A DNA stretch of 64,000 bases from NCBI GenBank assembly GCA_947166905.1, contig CAMVFZ010000004.1, positions 1 through 64,000 of the forward strand, written 5' to 3'. The stretch comes from an uncultured Prevotellaceae bacterium (GTDB taxonomy: Bacteria > Bacteroidota > Bacteroidia > Bacteroidales > UBA932). The notes under the pieces are model-generated. The model had not been told where the DNA came from, searched no databases, and saw only the letters and a list, made by a program, of their open reading frames with translations. Shown in pieces: positions 27,434 through 36,184 of this stretch. Numbering within the stretch: the stretch's first letter is position 1; each line of letters begins with the position of its first letter. Made by a program: the position numbers and the translations under genes.

Positions 27434-27823
27434 TTAAACTTTACGACGACCTTTAGGACGGCAGCCATTGTGAGGCATAGGAGTAACGTCGATGATCTCG
27501 ATAACCTCGATGCCTGCGTTGTTGATAGTTCTGATAGCGGACTCACGACCGGCACCAGGACCCTTTACATAGCACTTAACCTTGCGGAGACCTGCGTCGA
27601 AAGCAGTCTTGGAAGCATCCTCTGCAGCCATCTGGGCAGCGTAAGGAGTGTTCTTCTTGGAACCGCGGAAGCCGCACTTACCGGCTGAAGACCAGCTGAT
27701 AACCTGGCCCACACCATTGGTAAGAGATACGATAACGTTGTTGAAAGTTGATGAAATATGAGCTTCACCAACAGCTTCAACTTTAACGACTCTCTTTTTC
27801 GTTGTTGTTGTTTTCTTTGCCAT
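27434..27823 (-). CDS. rpsK: 30S ribosomal protein S11
   Basis: 129 residues. The signature [40 protein letters not shown] closes the protein (quoted in the family order and shown here at its C-terminus). The lysine-rich N-terminus [16 protein letters not shown] is normal for the phylum. It is placed between rpsM and rpsD. Confidence 0.97.
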   Translation of the reverse strand: MAKKTTTTKKRVVKVEAVGEAHISSTFNNVIVSLTNGVGQVISWSSAGKCGFRGSKKNTPYAAQMAAEDASKTAFDAGLRKVKCYVKGPGAGRESAIRTINNAGIEVIEIIDVTPMPHNGCRPKGRRKV

Positions 27824-27833
27824 AATTCATCAA

Positions 27834-28211
27834 TTATTTGGTTGCTTTCTTCTTGTTTGCAACGGTCTTCTTTCTTCCCTTACGGGTACGTGCGTTATTC
27901 TTGGTGCTCTGACCACGTACGGGCAGGCCGATACGGTGACGTACACCACGATAGCAACCAATGTCCATCAATCGTTTGATGTTCATCTGAACAGTGGAAC
28001 GGAGCTCACCCTCGATCTTGTAGTTCTCGTTGATCTCTGCACGGATCTTGGCGATCTGGTCGTCATCCCACTGATTAACCTTAGTGTCGTAGTCGATGCC
28101 ACATGCTTCAAGGATCTTCCTTGCTGATGAGCGACCGATACCGAAGATATAGGTAAGACCTATCTCTCCTCGTTTGTTGTTAGGTAAATCAACACCGGCT
28201 ATTCTTGCCAT
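27834..28211 (-). CDS. rpsM: 30S ribosomal protein S13
   Basis: 125 residues. [30 protein letters not shown] opens the protein, and [25 protein letters not shown] gives the tRNA- and rRNA-contacting tail. It starts the alpha operon after infA and rpmJ. Confidence 0.97.
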   Translation of the reverse strand: MARIAGVDLPNNKRGEIGLTYIFGIGRSSARKILEACGIDYDTKVNQWDDDQIAKIRAEINENYKIEGELRSTVQMNIKRLMDIGCYRGVRHRIGLPVRGQSTKNNARTRKGRKKTVANKKKATK

Positions 28212-28249
28212 AATCTGTTATCTTTTACTAATTGTTATACAATTGAATT

Positions 28250-28366
28250 TTATCCCTGGCGCATTTTGAATTTGGGATTCTTCTTGCAGATTACATAGAG
28301 ATGTCCTTTACGACGGACGATCTTGCAATCTTCGCTGCGCTTTTTGATGGATGTTTTAATTTTCAT
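28250..28366 (-). CDS. rpmJ: 50S ribosomal protein L36 (zinc-free type)
   Basis: The minus-strand frame 28366-28250 encodes 38 residues, [20 protein letters not shown] and then [18 protein letters not shown]. Zinc-binding L36 has C-x2-C...C...H. Here the first Cys is Ser and the His is Phe, so only two of four ligands remain (Cys14, Cys27) and it is the zinc-free form. It lies between infA and rpsM in the canonical order. Confidence 0.95.
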   Translation of the reverse strand: MKIKTSIKKRSEDCKIVRRKGHLYVICKKNPKFKMRQG

Positions 28367-28379
28367 ATTGCAAAATTGT

Positions 28380-28598
28380 TTATTTGTATCTGAAGGATAT
28401 TCTGCCTTTGGTCAAATCATAAGGTGACATCTCAACCTTAACTTTGTCTCCCAGTAGGATGTGGATGAAATTCTGCCTCATCTTTCCTGAGATGTGTGCG
28501 AGTATGACGTGACCGTTCGCCAGTTCTACCTTAAACATTGCGTTAGGGAGCGTTTCGACGATAACCCCGTCCTGCTCGATTGCTGCTTGTTTTGACAT
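28380..28598 (-). CDS. infA: Translation initiation factor IF-1
   Basis: 72 residues, an S1-like OB fold ([50 protein letters not shown]). IF-1 binds the A site of the 30S subunit during initiation. It is 12 bases downstream of map and 13 bases upstream of rpmJ. Confidence 0.97.
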   Translation of the reverse strand: MSKQAAIEQDGVIVETLPNAMFKVELANGHVILAHISGKMRQNFIHILLGDKVKVEMSPYDLTKGRISFRYK

Positions 28599-28610
28599 TG
28601 AAATATCTCT

Positions 28611-29390
28611 TTAAAAATTTATACCAACTTCCTTCTCAATGAATTCAAAGGTCGACAGTTGCTCCGCGTAGCCTTTACGGACAACAACCGTAAGTTCGAA
28701 GTGCGCAGCCTTTTTGTGATCCACTGTGCGTACCGCCCAACCGTTTTTTGCAAGGTACACGTGGCGGTCACCCGCCGTGATCATAGGCTCTATGCATATA
28801 GTCATTCCTTCCACGAGCCTTGTTCCCCTTCCCTGATGTCCGTAATTGGGCACCCCGGGGTTCTCGTGCATGTCCCGGCCTATTCCGTGGCCTTCCAGCT
28901 CACGTACTACTCCGAAACCGAATGACTCCGAATACGATTGCACCGCGTGTCCGATATCGCCGGTACGGGCTCCTGCCACAGCCTTCTCTATACCCTTGTA
29001 CAACGATTCCTTAGTAACTTTAAGGAGCTGGAGGGTTTCGGCATCCACCTCACCTACAGGAAAGGTGAAGGCCGAATCTCCGTTATATCCTTTGTACTTG
29101 GTACCCAGATCTATCGAAACGATGTCTCCTTCCTGGAGAACATAGTCTGACGGGAAACCGTGTACCACGTAATCGTTGACAGAAGCACAGATGGCTGCGG
29201 GATAGCCGTCGTAACCCAAGAAGTTAGGAACTGCGCCGTTGTCACGGATAAAAGTCTCGGCCACCTTATTCAACTGCATAGTTGTCACACCAGGGGCGAC
29301 CGCTTTACCGACTTCTGCCAACGCACGACTGGTCAGCTGTCCGTTTATACGGAGGAGTTCAATAGCTTCTTCTGTCTTCGGTGCTACCAT
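28611..29390 (-). CDS. map: Methionine aminopeptidase, type I
   Basis: 259 residues. This metalloenzyme removes the initiator Met from new proteins. The metal ligands are visible in sequence order: the Asp pair region IVSIDLGTKYKGYNGDSAFTF, His in LEGHGIGRDMHE, Glu in CIEPMI and the final Glu of HFELTVVV. The catalytic His is in DYVVHGFPSD. It lies between secY and infA, as in many bacteria. Confidence 0.96.
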   Translation of the reverse strand: MVAPKTEEAIELLRINGQLTSRALAEVGKAVAPGVTTMQLNKVAETFIRDNGAVPNFLGYDGYPAAICASVNDYVVHGFPSDYVLQEGDIVSIDLGTKYKGYNGDSAFTFPVGEVDAETLQLLKVTKESLYKGIEKAVAGARTGDIGHAVQSYSESFGFGVVRELEGHGIGRDMHENPGVPNYGHQGRGTRLVEGMTICIEPMITAGDRHVYLAKNGWAVRTVDHKKAAHFELTVVVRKGYAEQLSTFEFIEKEVGINF

Positions 29391-29409
29391 CTTCCTTCTA
29401 CCATCAAAA

Positions 29410-30753
29410 TTACATACCCATCCTGCCGCTCAGACGACCGGTCTTCATAAGACCGTCGTAATGACGCATAGTCAGGTAACTGTCTATCTGCTGGAGGGTG
29501 TCAAGCACAACGCCTACAAGGATCAACAGTGAAGTACCACCGTAGAAGCTTGCGAACTGGTTGGTAACACCAAGGATCATTGCCATTGCAGGAAGAATAG
29601 CGATGATAGCCAGGAAGATTGAACCGGGGAGGGTTACCCTTGACATGATGTTGTCAAGATAATCCTTGGTTGCCTTTCCGGGCTTAACTCCAGGTATGAA
29701 TCCGCCGTTCTTCTTCATATCCTCTGCCATCATTGTGGGGTTAACCGTAACGGCAGTATAGAAGTAAGTGAAGATAACGACAAGAAGTCCGAATATAAAG
29801 TTGTACCAGAAGCCCTGGTAGTTGCCAAGAGTAGCGGCAAGGCCACGGGTAGCATCCCACTTGGAAAATACAATCGGGAAGAGCATGAGCATCTGTGCAA
29901 AGATGATAGGCATAACTCCTGCTGAGTTGATTCTAAGAGGAATGTACTGACGTACGCCACCGTACTGCTTGTTGCCGATTACCCTTCTAGCATACTGAAC
30001 GGGAACCCTTCTTACTGCCTGTACAAGAGCGATAGCTGCAATGAAGACAAAGAAGAGAACCACCAACTCAACGATGACGAAGATAAGGCCGCCGTTGGTT
30101 GTAGTAAGCTTGGTAGCGATTTCGGAGAACAGAGCGAAAGGCAGACGGGCAACGATACCGATCATAATGATAAGTGAAATACCATTACCGATACCGCGGT
30201 CTGTAATACGCTCACCGAGCCACATCACGAACATCGAACCGGCCATCAGGACGATGGTGGATACGAGGTTGAAGGAGAATGCGGACCACCCGAGCTGGTT
30301 GGTTGCGAGAATAGCGTTACTTCCTACCTGGCCATAAACCTGTGCCATATAGGCAGGGCCCTGGATTGCAAGGATTGCAACGGTCAGATAGCGGGTAAGC
30401 TGATTGATCTTCCTACGGCCGCTCTCGCCTTCCATCTGCAGTTTGCGGAAGTAAGGCACGAACATACCCAGAAGCTGGATAACGATGGACGCCGAAATGT
30501 AAGGCATCACACCCAGTGCGAAGATTGAAGCGTTACCGAAAGCACCGCCGGAGAACATGTTCAAGAGACCTACAAGACCTTCCTGAGAGTTCTTAGCGAG
30601 TGAAGACTCGGCCAGTGCGGATGCATCGATACCGGGAAGTACGATGAAGCAGCCGATTCGGTAAACGAGGATGAGGAGGATAGTGTAGACTATCCTCTTC
30701 TTCAACTCCTCAATCTTGAAGATGTTCTGAATTGTTTCAATAAACTTCTTCAT
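29410..30753 (-). CDS. secY: Preprotein translocase subunit SecY
   Basis: 447 residues with ten membrane segments; the protein-conducting channel of the Sec system. Recognisable stretches are YRIGCFIVLPGID near the N-terminus, GVMPYISASIVIQLL (plug and pore ring region), ERITDRGIGNGISLIIMIGI and the C-terminal loop RPIPFAG-equivalent QFASFYGGTSLLILVGVVLDT. It is 4 bases after rplO. Confidence 0.97.
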   Translation of the reverse strand: MKKFIETIQNIFKIEELKKRIVYTILLILVYRIGCFIVLPGIDASALAESSLAKNSQEGLVGLLNMFSGGAFGNASIFALGVMPYISASIVIQLLGMFVPYFRKLQMEGESGRRKINQLTRYLTVAILAIQGPAYMAQVYGQVGSNAILATNQLGWSAFSFNLVSTIVLMAGSMFVMWLGERITDRGIGNGISLIIMIGIVARLPFALFSEIATKLTTTNGGLIFVIVELVVLFFVFIAAIALVQAVRRVPVQYARRVIGNKQYGGVRQYIPLRINSAGVMPIIFAQMLMLFPIVFSKWDATRGLAATLGNYQGFWYNFIFGLLVVIFTYFYTAVTVNPTMMAEDMKKNGGFIPGVKPGKATKDYLDNIMSRVTLPGSIFLAIIAILPAMAMILGVTNQFASFYGGTSLLILVGVVLDTLQQIDSYLTMRHYDGLMKTGRLSGRMGM

Positions 30754-30756
30754 CTG

Positions 30757-31209
30757 TTACTCTTCAACTATGATTGCCTTGCCTCCGGCAGCCTCAATCT
30801 TAGCGATAGCTGACTTGGAGAATGCATCGGCGGAAACTTCAAGCTTAGCGGTTAGTTCACCGTTACCAAGAACCTTTACGAGCTCGTTGATAGGAGCGAG
30901 ACCGGCCTCTACGATAACGTCGAGGGTAATCTTGTCGATACCGGTAGCCTCATAAAGAGCCTGGAGAGCGGAAACATTAACTGCTTTGTACTCTACCCTT
31001 GTAGGATTCTTGAAACCGAACTTGGGAAGTCTCCTCTGGATAGGCATCTGACCGCCTTCGAAGCCGATCTTATGCTCGTATCCTGCACGTGCCTGAGCAC
31101 CCTTGGTACCACGGGTGGAAGTACCACCTTTACCGGAACCCTGTCCGCGACCAAGTCTCTTGGTGTTGTGTGTAGAACCCTCGCAGGGTTTGATGTTGTT
31201 CAAATTCAT
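30757..31209 (-). CDS. rplO: 50S ribosomal protein L15
   Basis: 150 residues. The Gly-rich N-terminus (TKRLGRGQGSGKGGTSTRGTKGAQARAGY) and the C-terminal ADAFSKSAIAKIEAAGGKA are the family signature. Placed between rpmD and secY. Confidence 0.97.
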   Translation of the reverse strand: MNLNNIKPCEGSTHNTKRLGRGQGSGKGGTSTRGTKGAQARAGYEHKIGFEGGQMPIQRRLPKFGFKNPTRVEYKAVNVSALQALYEATGIDKITLDVIVEAGLAPINELVKVLGNGELTAKLEVSADAFSKSAIAKIEAAGGKAIIVEE

Positions 31210-31226
31210 ATCTCGATCCTCCCAAA

Positions 31227-31406
31227 TTAGATTTCTTCAACTTTCACGAGATGACGGACCTTCTCCAACATACCTGTGGTGATAGGGGTCTTCTCGACCT
31301 CTACGGTCTGATGCATTCTGTGAATACCGAGAGAGAGAAGATTGGCTTTCTGCCTCTTGGTCTCTCCGTTCTTGCTGATAACCTGTGTAATTCTGTATTT
31401 TGCCAT
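31227..31406 (-). CDS. rpmD: 50S ribosomal protein L30
   Basis: The minus-strand frame encodes 59 residues beginning MAKYRITQVISKNGETKRQK and ending MLEKVRHLVKVEEI. This is the expected L30 size and fold, with a Bacteroidetes-type LLSLGIHRMHQTVEVEKT segment. It sits in the canonical slot between rpsE and rplO. Confidence 0.95.
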   Translation of the reverse strand: MAKYRITQVISKNGETKRQKANLLSLGIHRMHQTVEVEKTPITTGMLEKVRHLVKVEEI

Positions 31407-31418
31407 AGCTTATCCTCC

Positions 31419-31937
31419 TTATCCGTTAAATACTTTGGTCATAGGGATGCCACGGAGGCCTGCTACGGTGTAAGCGTCCCTCATCTGGGTGAGAGCCTCT
31501 ACAGTAGCCTTAACAAGGTTGTGAGGGTTAGAAGAACCCTTGCTCTTTGCAAGCACGTTCTGAATACCAACGGACTCAAATACGGCACGCATTGCACCAC
31601 CTGCCTTTACACCGGTACCGGGAGCAGCGGGTTTCATGAATACCTCTGCGCCACCGAACTTAGCAACCTGCTCGTGGGGAATGGTTTTGCCGATAACGGG
31701 AACCTTTACGAGGTTCTTCTTGGCATCCTCAACACCCTTCTGGATAGCTGCGGTAACTTCGTTGGCCTTTCCGAGACCATAACCTACGACACCGTTCTCG
31801 TCGCCAACTACAACGATGGCTGCGAAGCGGAAGTGACGACCACCCTTGGTAACCTTGGTTACCCTGTTGATGGCGACCAGACGATCTTTAAGCTCAAGAT
31901 CTGAAGTCTTTACTCTTTTAACATTCATATTTGCCAT
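31419..31937 (-). CDS. rpsE: 30S ribosomal protein S5
   Basis: 172 residues. It contains the S5 double-stranded-RNA-binding domain ([34 protein letters not shown]) and C-terminal [30 protein letters not shown]. Positioned between rplR and rpmD. Confidence 0.97.
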   Translation of the reverse strand: MANMNVKRVKTSDLELKDRLVAINRVTKVTKGGRHFRFAAIVVVGDENGVVGYGLGKANEVTAAIQKGVEDAKKNLVKVPVIGKTIPHEQVAKFGGAEVFMKPAAPGTGVKAGGAMRAVFESVGIQNVLAKSKGSSNPHNLVKATVEALTQMRDAYTVAGLRGIPMTKVFNG

Positions 31938-31945
31938 AGTCCCGA

Positions 31946-32308
31946 TTAGAATTTAAGGCCGCCTTCACGGGCAGCGTCTGCCAAACTTTGAACTCTACCA
32001 TGATAGAGATATCCGCCACGGTCGAAAGAAACCTCGGAGATACCCTTTGCCAGAGCGCGCTCTGCGATAGCCTTGCCTACGATGGCTGCAGCCTCTTTAC
32101 CGGCTTTGCCCTTGCACTGTGCAGCAAGCTCCTTATCGTTGGATGCTGCAGCTACGAGAGTTTTGCCCTCAAGGTCGTTAACGACCTGCACATAGATCTG
32201 CTTGTTGCTTCTGAAGACGACGAGTCTAGGCCTTTCAGCAGTACCGTTGACGTGCTTACGAATACGGAAATGTATTCTCTTTCTTCTTGCGATTTTACTC
32301 AATGCCAT
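31946..32308 (-). CDS. rplR: 50S ribosomal protein L18
   Basis: 120 residues. It binds 5S r[41 protein letters not shown] and the C-terminal [24 protein letters not shown] are diagnostic. Positioned between rplF and rpsE. Confidence 0.97.
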   Translation of the reverse strand: MALSKIARRKRIHFRIRKHVNGTAERPRLVVFRSNKQIYVQVVNDLEGKTLVAAASNDKELAAQCKGKAGKEAAAIVGKAIAERALAKGISEVSFDRGGYLYHGRVQSLADAAREGGLKF

Positions 32309-32324
32309 AATTCTGTCCTCCTAA

Positions 32325-32885
32325 TTATTTAGCAGATGCTGATTTGCCGGCCTTGCGACGAAGCTGCTCGCCGACGAACTTGATACCCTTGCCCTTGTAA
32401 GGTTCAGGCTTGCGGAATGAACGGATCTTGGCGGCTACCTGTCCGAGAAGCTGTTTGTCATAGCTCCTGAGGATGAGAACGGGGTTCTCACCTTTCTTAA
32501 CCTGGGCAGCTTCTGCCTTGATCTCTGCGGGAAGAAGGAGCTGGATGTCGTGTGAGTAACCAAGAGCGAAGGTCAGGAGCTGGCCCTGAACATCTACGCG
32601 GTAACCTACACCTACAAGTTCCTGCTTCTTCTCAAAACCTGTAGAAACGCCTACTACCATATTGTGTACAAGTGCGCGATAAAGACCGTGCATTGAACGA
32701 TGACGAGGCTGGTCGGTGGGACGGGTAAACTTAATCTGATTGTCCTCGATGGTGACGGTGATATCCGGATCAACCTTCTGGCTGAGCTCACCAAGGGGGC
32801 CTTTAACCTTAACAACGTTTCCGGCGAGCAGTTCAACGCTCACTTTCTCCGGAAGGCTTACAGGCAATTTTCCTATTCTTGACAT
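32325..32885 (-). CDS. rplF: 50S ribosomal protein L6
   Basis: 186 residues, two L6 domains (MSRIGKLPVSLPEKVSVEL; PEPYKGKGIKFVGEQLRRKAGKSA). The second domain motif near the C-terminus contacts the sarcin-ricin loop region of 23S rRNA. Positioned between rpsH and rplR. Confidence 0.97.
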   Translation of the reverse strand: MSRIGKLPVSLPEKVSVELLAGNVVKVKGPLGELSQKVDPDITVTIEDNQIKFTRPTDQPRHRSMHGLYRALVHNMVVGVSTGFEKKQELVGVGYRVDVQGQLLTFALGYSHDIQLLLPAEIKAEAAQVKKGENPVLILRSYDKQLLGQVAAKIRSFRKPEPYKGKGIKFVGEQLRRKAGKSASAK

Positions 32886-32901
32886 TGTCTTTCTGTTTTA
32901 A

Positions 32902-33297
32902 TTAATAGACATAGCATAATACCTCACCGCCAACGTTAAGCTCGCGAGCCTCTTTGTCAGTGATGACGCCCTTTGAAGTAGTAAGGATAGCAACACCCAG
33001 ACCGTTAAGTACGCGGGGCATGCTGTCAACATCTACATACTGCCTAAGACCGGGCTTTGAAATACGGTCGATACCCTTGATGGCAGCAACCTTGGTCTGA
33101 GGATGATACTTGAGAGCGATTTTGATTGTGTTGAAAGGCTGGCCTTCAACTACCTTGTAGCTAAGGATGTAACCTTTCTCCATAAGAATCTTGGTGATGG
33201 AAACCTTCAGCTTAGATGAAGGAATCTCAACAACCTTCTTACCAGCGCGGTAAGCGTTACGGATTCTTGTCAGATAATCTGCAATAGGATCAGTCAT
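32902..33297 (-). CDS. rpsH: 30S ribosomal protein S8
   Basis: 131 residues. MTDPIADYLTRIRNAYRAGK and the C-terminal LNGLGVAILTTSKGVITDKEA...GGEVLCYVY mark S8. In E. coli S8 represses the spc operon by binding its mRNA. Here rpsH is preceded by an unusually long 90-base gap with two palindromes. Confidence 0.97.
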   Translation of the reverse strand: MTDPIADYLTRIRNAYRAGKKVVEIPSSKLKVSITKILMEKGYILSYKVVEGQPFNTIKIALKYHPQTKVAAIKGIDRISKPGLRQYVDVDSMPRVLNGLGVAILTTSKGVITDKEARELNVGGEVLCYVY

Positions 33298-33387
33298 TTT
33301 TTTGTCTTTTTGTGGACCGGCGGAAGTTCCGCCCGATATCCGATTGTTAATAATATAATATTGTATTGCCCGTCACGGGCTTCATTT
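33298..33387 (-). promoter_or_regulatory. Structured 90-base gap between rpsN and rpsH
   Basis: Other gaps in this operon are 2-26 bases, apart from those holding short genes. This one holds two palindromes, GGCGGAA-G-TTCCGCC (33319-33333) and GCCCGT-C-ACGGGC (33368-33380), separated by an AT-rich stretch. No TAnnTTTG promoter box and no T-tract terminator are seen, so an mRNA element (processing or autoregulation by a ribosomal protein) is the likeliest meaning. Confidence 0.5.
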
Positions 33388-33657
33388 TTACCAGCTAGCC
33401 TTCTTTACGCCGGGGATCAGGCCATTTGCAGCCATCTCGCGGAACTGGATACGGCTGAGGCCGAATGCACGCATGTAACCCTTCGGACGACCGGTGAGGG
33501 AGCAACGATTGTGCAGACGGATGTAAGAGGAGTTCTTAGGGAGCTTGTCAAGTGCTGCCCAATCACCAGCCTCTTTCAGAGCCTTTCTCTTCTCTGCGAA
33601 TTTGGCAACTAACTTCGCGCGTTTAACCTCGCGGGCTTTCATTGATTCCTTTGCCAT
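33388..33657 (-). CDS. rpsN: 30S ribosomal protein S14 (zinc-free type)
   Basis: 89 residues. This is the longer, zinc-free form, without the two CxxC motifs; the signature [30 protein letters not shown] is present. Positioned between rplE and rpsH. Confidence 0.97.
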   Translation of the reverse strand: MAKESMKAREVKRAKLVAKFAEKRKALKEAGDWAALDKLPKNSSYIRLHNRCSLTGRPKGYMRAFGLSRIQFREMAANGLIPGVKKASW

Positions 33658-33669
33658 TTCTTAACCTTT

Positions 33670-34269
33670 TTAGTTGTTATGTTTCTTGAAAGGCAGACCG
33701 AATGCTTTAAGGAGAGCGTGAGCTTCCTCATCGGTCTTAGCTGTTGTTACGAAAGTGATCTCCATACCGTGGATCTTAGGGTTCTTGTCCATATCGATCT
33801 CCGGGAAGATGATCTGCTCTTTGAGACCAAGAGTGTAGTTTCCACGACCATCGAGCTTCTCTGCGATACCGTTGAAGTCACGGATACGAGGGAGGGATAC
33901 GCGGATGAGCTTCTCAAGGAACTCATACATCTTTACGTTACGCAGGGTTACCTTGGTGCCGATAGGCATACCTTTACGGAGCTTGAAGTTGGATACGTCC
34001 TTCTTAGAAGAAGTGATGACAGCCTTCTGGCCAGCGATGAGTGCGAGCTCTTCTGCTGCTTCCTCTACAAGCTTCTTGTCCTGGGTAGCATCGCCTACAC
34101 CCTCATTGATGGTGATTTTGACGAGCTTAGGAACCTGCATTATAGTAGTATAGGAGAACTGCTTCATGAGAGCAGGAACGATCTCCTCTTTGTAAACCTT
34201 CTTAAGAGTAGGTACATAGCCCTTGGGCAATGCAACAACCTCTACGGGTGTTTCTTTCTTCTTTGCCAT
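33670..34269 (-). CDS. rplE: 50S ribosomal protein L5
   Basis: 199 residues. L5 binds 5S rRNA and forms part of the central protuberance. [22 protein letters not shown] and the C-terminal [26 protein letters not shown] match the family. Positioned between rplX and rpsN. Confidence 0.97.
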   Translation of the reverse strand: MAKKKETPVEVVALPKGYVPTLKKVYKEEIVPALMKQFSYTTIMQVPKLVKITINEGVGDATQDKKLVEEAAEELALIAGQKAVITSSKKDVSNFKLRKGMPIGTKVTLRNVKMYEFLEKLIRVSLPRIRDFNGIAEKLDGRGNYTLGLKEQIIFPEIDMDKNPKIHGMEITFVTTAKTDEEAHALLKAFGLPFKKHNN

Positions 34270-34271
34270 AA

Positions 34272-34589
34272 TTACTTGATCTCCTCTCCTGATTTTTTAG
34301 CGTAGCGGATCTTCTTGCCGTCAACAACCTTGTGACCTACGCGGGTAGGAACGTTCTTAACGGGGTCCAGAAGCTGTACGTTGGAAATGTGAATTGAAGC
34401 CTCCTGCTTGATAATGCCACCCTGAGGAGCCTTTGCATTGGGCTTAGTATGCTTGCTGATGATGTTGACACCTTCTACGATAACGCGGTCTTTGTCTTTG
34501 AGGACGTTAAGAACCTTACCGGTCTTACCCTTATCGTTACCAGCGTTCACAAACACGGTGTCGCCTTTCTTTACATTGAACTTTTTCAT
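34272..34589 (-). CDS. rplX: 50S ribosomal protein L24
   Basis: 105 residues with an N-terminal KOW motif ([23 protein letters not shown]). It starts assembly of the 50S subunit. It is 2 bases upstream of rplE. Confidence 0.97.
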   Translation of the reverse strand: MKKFNVKKGDTVFVNAGNDKGKTGKVLNVLKDKDRVIVEGVNIISKHTKPNAKAPQGGIIKQEASIHISNVQLLDPVKNVPTRVGHKVVDGKKIRYAKKSGEEIK

Positions 34590-34601
34590 ACTTCTTATAA
34601 A

Positions 34602-34967
34602 TTAAAGGACCTCCGGTGCCAGTGAAACAATCTTCATATACTTATCACGCAGCTCTCTTGCAACGGGACCGAAAATACGGGTTCCACGGAGCTCGCCTGC
34701 ATTGTTCAGAAGAACACAAGCATTGTCGTCGAAACGGATATAAGAACCGTCCGGCCTGCGGATTTCTTTCTTGGTACGTACTACCACAGCTTTGGTAACG
34801 CTGCCTTTCTTGGCATCGCCGCCGGGGATAGCACTCTTAACTGCAACGACGATCTGGTCGCCTACTGTTGCATAACGGTGGTGGGTACCACCCAGAACGC
34901 GGATGCAAAGAACTTCCTTAGCACCGCTGTTGTCTGCCACCTGTAAACGTGTTTCCTGCTGTATCAT
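34602..34967 (-). CDS. rplN: 50S ribosomal protein L14
   Basis: 121 residues. [27 protein letters not shown] and the C-terminal [25 protein letters not shown] are diagnostic. Positioned between rpsQ and rplX. Confidence 0.97.
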   Translation of the reverse strand: MIQQETRLQVADNSGAKEVLCIRVLGGTHHRYATVGDQIVVAVKSAIPGGDAKKGSVTKAVVVRTKKEIRRPDGSYIRFDDNACVLLNNAGELRGTRIFGPVARELRDKYMKIVSLAPEVL

Positions 34968-34969
34968 CG

Positions 34970-35224
34970 TTATTTAACTTTTTCTACAATTTCTACTAAT
35001 CTCCACCTCTTGGTCTTGCTGAGGGGGCGGGTTTCCATAATGCGAACGGTATCACCCTCGCTGCACTCGTTCTTTTCGTCCTGAGCAACGAATTTGGTGG
35101 TCTTGTTCATGAACTTACCGTAAATGGGGTGTTTTTCCTTGGTCTTAACAGCCACGATGATGGTCTTGTCCATCTTATTGCTGACAACCACACCTATTCT
35201 TTCCTTACGAAGATTTCTTTCCAT
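34970..35224 (-). CDS. rpsQ: 30S ribosomal protein S17
   Basis: 84 residues, an OB fold with [23 protein letters not shown] and [26 protein letters not shown]. Positioned between rpmC and rplN. Confidence 0.97.
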   Translation of the reverse strand: MERNLRKERIGVVVSNKMDKTIIVAVKTKEKHPIYGKFMNKTTKFVAQDEKNECSEGDTVRIMETRPLSKTKRWRLVEIVEKVK

Positions 35225-35235
35225 AGGGCGTCAAT

Positions 35236-35430
35236 TTAGTTCTGTTTTTCTTTCTGGGCAAGAACGGTCATCATCTTGGCGATGTCGGTCCTGGTCTTCT
35301 TAAACTTGGATGTGTCCTCCAATGGAGAGATAGCGTGATTGATCTTCATAGAATCAAGATTTGCCTTCTCTGCTGCAATGCGGTCTTTCAGATCCGCAAC
35401 GGACATCTCGCGTACTTCAGATATTTTCAT
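35236..35430 (-). CDS. rpmC: 50S ribosomal protein L29
   Basis: 64 residues, two helices (EVREMSVADLKDRIAAEKANLDSMK; TRTDIAKMMTVLAQKEKQN). L29 sits near the exit tunnel. Positioned between rplP and rpsQ. Confidence 0.96.
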   Translation of the reverse strand: MKISEVREMSVADLKDRIAAEKANLDSMKINHAISPLEDTSKFKKTRTDIAKMMTVLAQKEKQN

Positions 35431-35447
35431 CTTTCTCTACCATTAAA

Positions 35448-35870
35448 TTATTCAACAACATAGTCTCTGCGAACCACGAACTTGGTTGCTACAGGGAGTT
35501 TATTAGCTGCAAGACGCATTGCCTCTTTTGCGATCTCAAGGGATACGCCCTCTGCCTCGAAGAGGATACGGCCGGGAGTGATAGGACATACGAAGCCCTG
35601 AGGGTCACCTTTACCTTTACCCATACGGGTTGAAAGAGGTTTCTTGGTGAAAGGCTTGGTAGGGAACACCCTGATCCAGATCTGACCTTCACGGTTCATC
35701 CTACGGGAGATAGCCTGACGCGCAGCCTCAATCTGCTGAGCGGTAAGCCAACAATTTTCAAGGGTCTTGATACCGAAAGAACCAAACGCAAGCTGGTTGC
35801 CCCTCTGAGCCATACCTTTCATACGGCCCTTCTGTTCCCTTCTAAATTTTGTTCTCTTAGGTTGTAACAT
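35448..35870 (-). CDS. rplP: 50S ribosomal protein L16, first gene of the split spc half-operon
   Basis: 140 residues. [30 protein letters not shown] opens the protein and the family core [41 protein letters not shown] follows. In nearly all bacteria rplP directly follows rpsC. Here rpsC lies about 18 kb away on the same strand, and rplP has its own promoter (35962-35991). It is therefore the first gene of this transcription unit. Confidence 0.97.
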   Translation of the reverse strand: MLQPKRTKFRREQKGRMKGMAQRGNQLAFGSFGIKTLENCWLTAQQIEAARQAISRRMNREGQIWIRVFPTKPFTKKPLSTRMGKGKGDPQGFVCPITPGRILFEAEGVSLEIAKEAMRLAANKLPVATKFVVRRDYVVE

Positions 35871-36131
35871 TGCTGTATTACTTTTTAAAAATTTTTTCCT
35901 AAAATCCCTAACTAATTGAGTATCAGCTGGTTGGGCAGAGTTATCCTCAATTTTGGGACTGCAAAGTTAGTAAAAATATCTGAAATGCAAATATTTTTTC
36001 AATAATTTTTACACATTTTCGACACAACTTTCAAACAGCTAACTCTCTTGTTTTTCAACACTTTACAATCCTTGTTGAAAACTTTTTCCGTGAATTTTCG
36101 ACACGCCCCCGGAGCCGATAAAAACAGGGGC
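35871..36131. other. AT-rich intergenic region ahead of rplP
   Basis: No gene is seen. It contains the rplP promoter and an AT-rich stretch with an inverted repeat, TTTTCAACA (36052-36060) against TGTTGAAAA (about 36073-36081). Several related strings (TTTTACACA, TTTTCGACA twice) lie between 36005 and 36105. A tract ATTTTTTCAATAAT at 35993-36006 recurs as ATTTTTTCAACAAT upstream of rplC. Confidence 0.55.
35962..35991 (-). promoter_or_regulatory. Promoter of the rplP-rplQ operon
   Basis: On the minus strand TTTG (35991-35988), an 18-base spacer and TAACTTTG (35969-35962). It supports independent transcription of the spc half. The sequence just downstream (minus strand CAGTCC) and upstream (ATTTTTTCAAYAAT) matches the rplC promoter region. 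Confidence 0.6.
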
Positions 36132-36163
36132 AAAAAAAATCGCCGGCCACACGGACCGGCGAT
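36132..36163 (-). terminator. Terminator of the glycogen-synthase-like/DUF4270 operon
   Basis: ATCGCCGG (36139-36146) and CCGGCGAT (36156-36163) pair, with a further CC/GG inside. Eight A residues on the plus strand (36132-36139) give a T8 tail on the minus strand, 22 bases after the DUF4270 stop. Confidence 0.85.
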
Positions 36164-36184
36164 AGGATTCTATTTGATTTGAAG

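Noticed and set aside
35941..36110. Cluster of DnaA-box-like strings (TTATCCTCA, TTTTACACA, TTTTCGACA) suggesting a replication origin
   Set aside because: Only degenerate matches occur, no dnaA, gidA or other origin neighbour is present, and the region is better explained as an AT-rich upstream promoter region shared in part with rplC.
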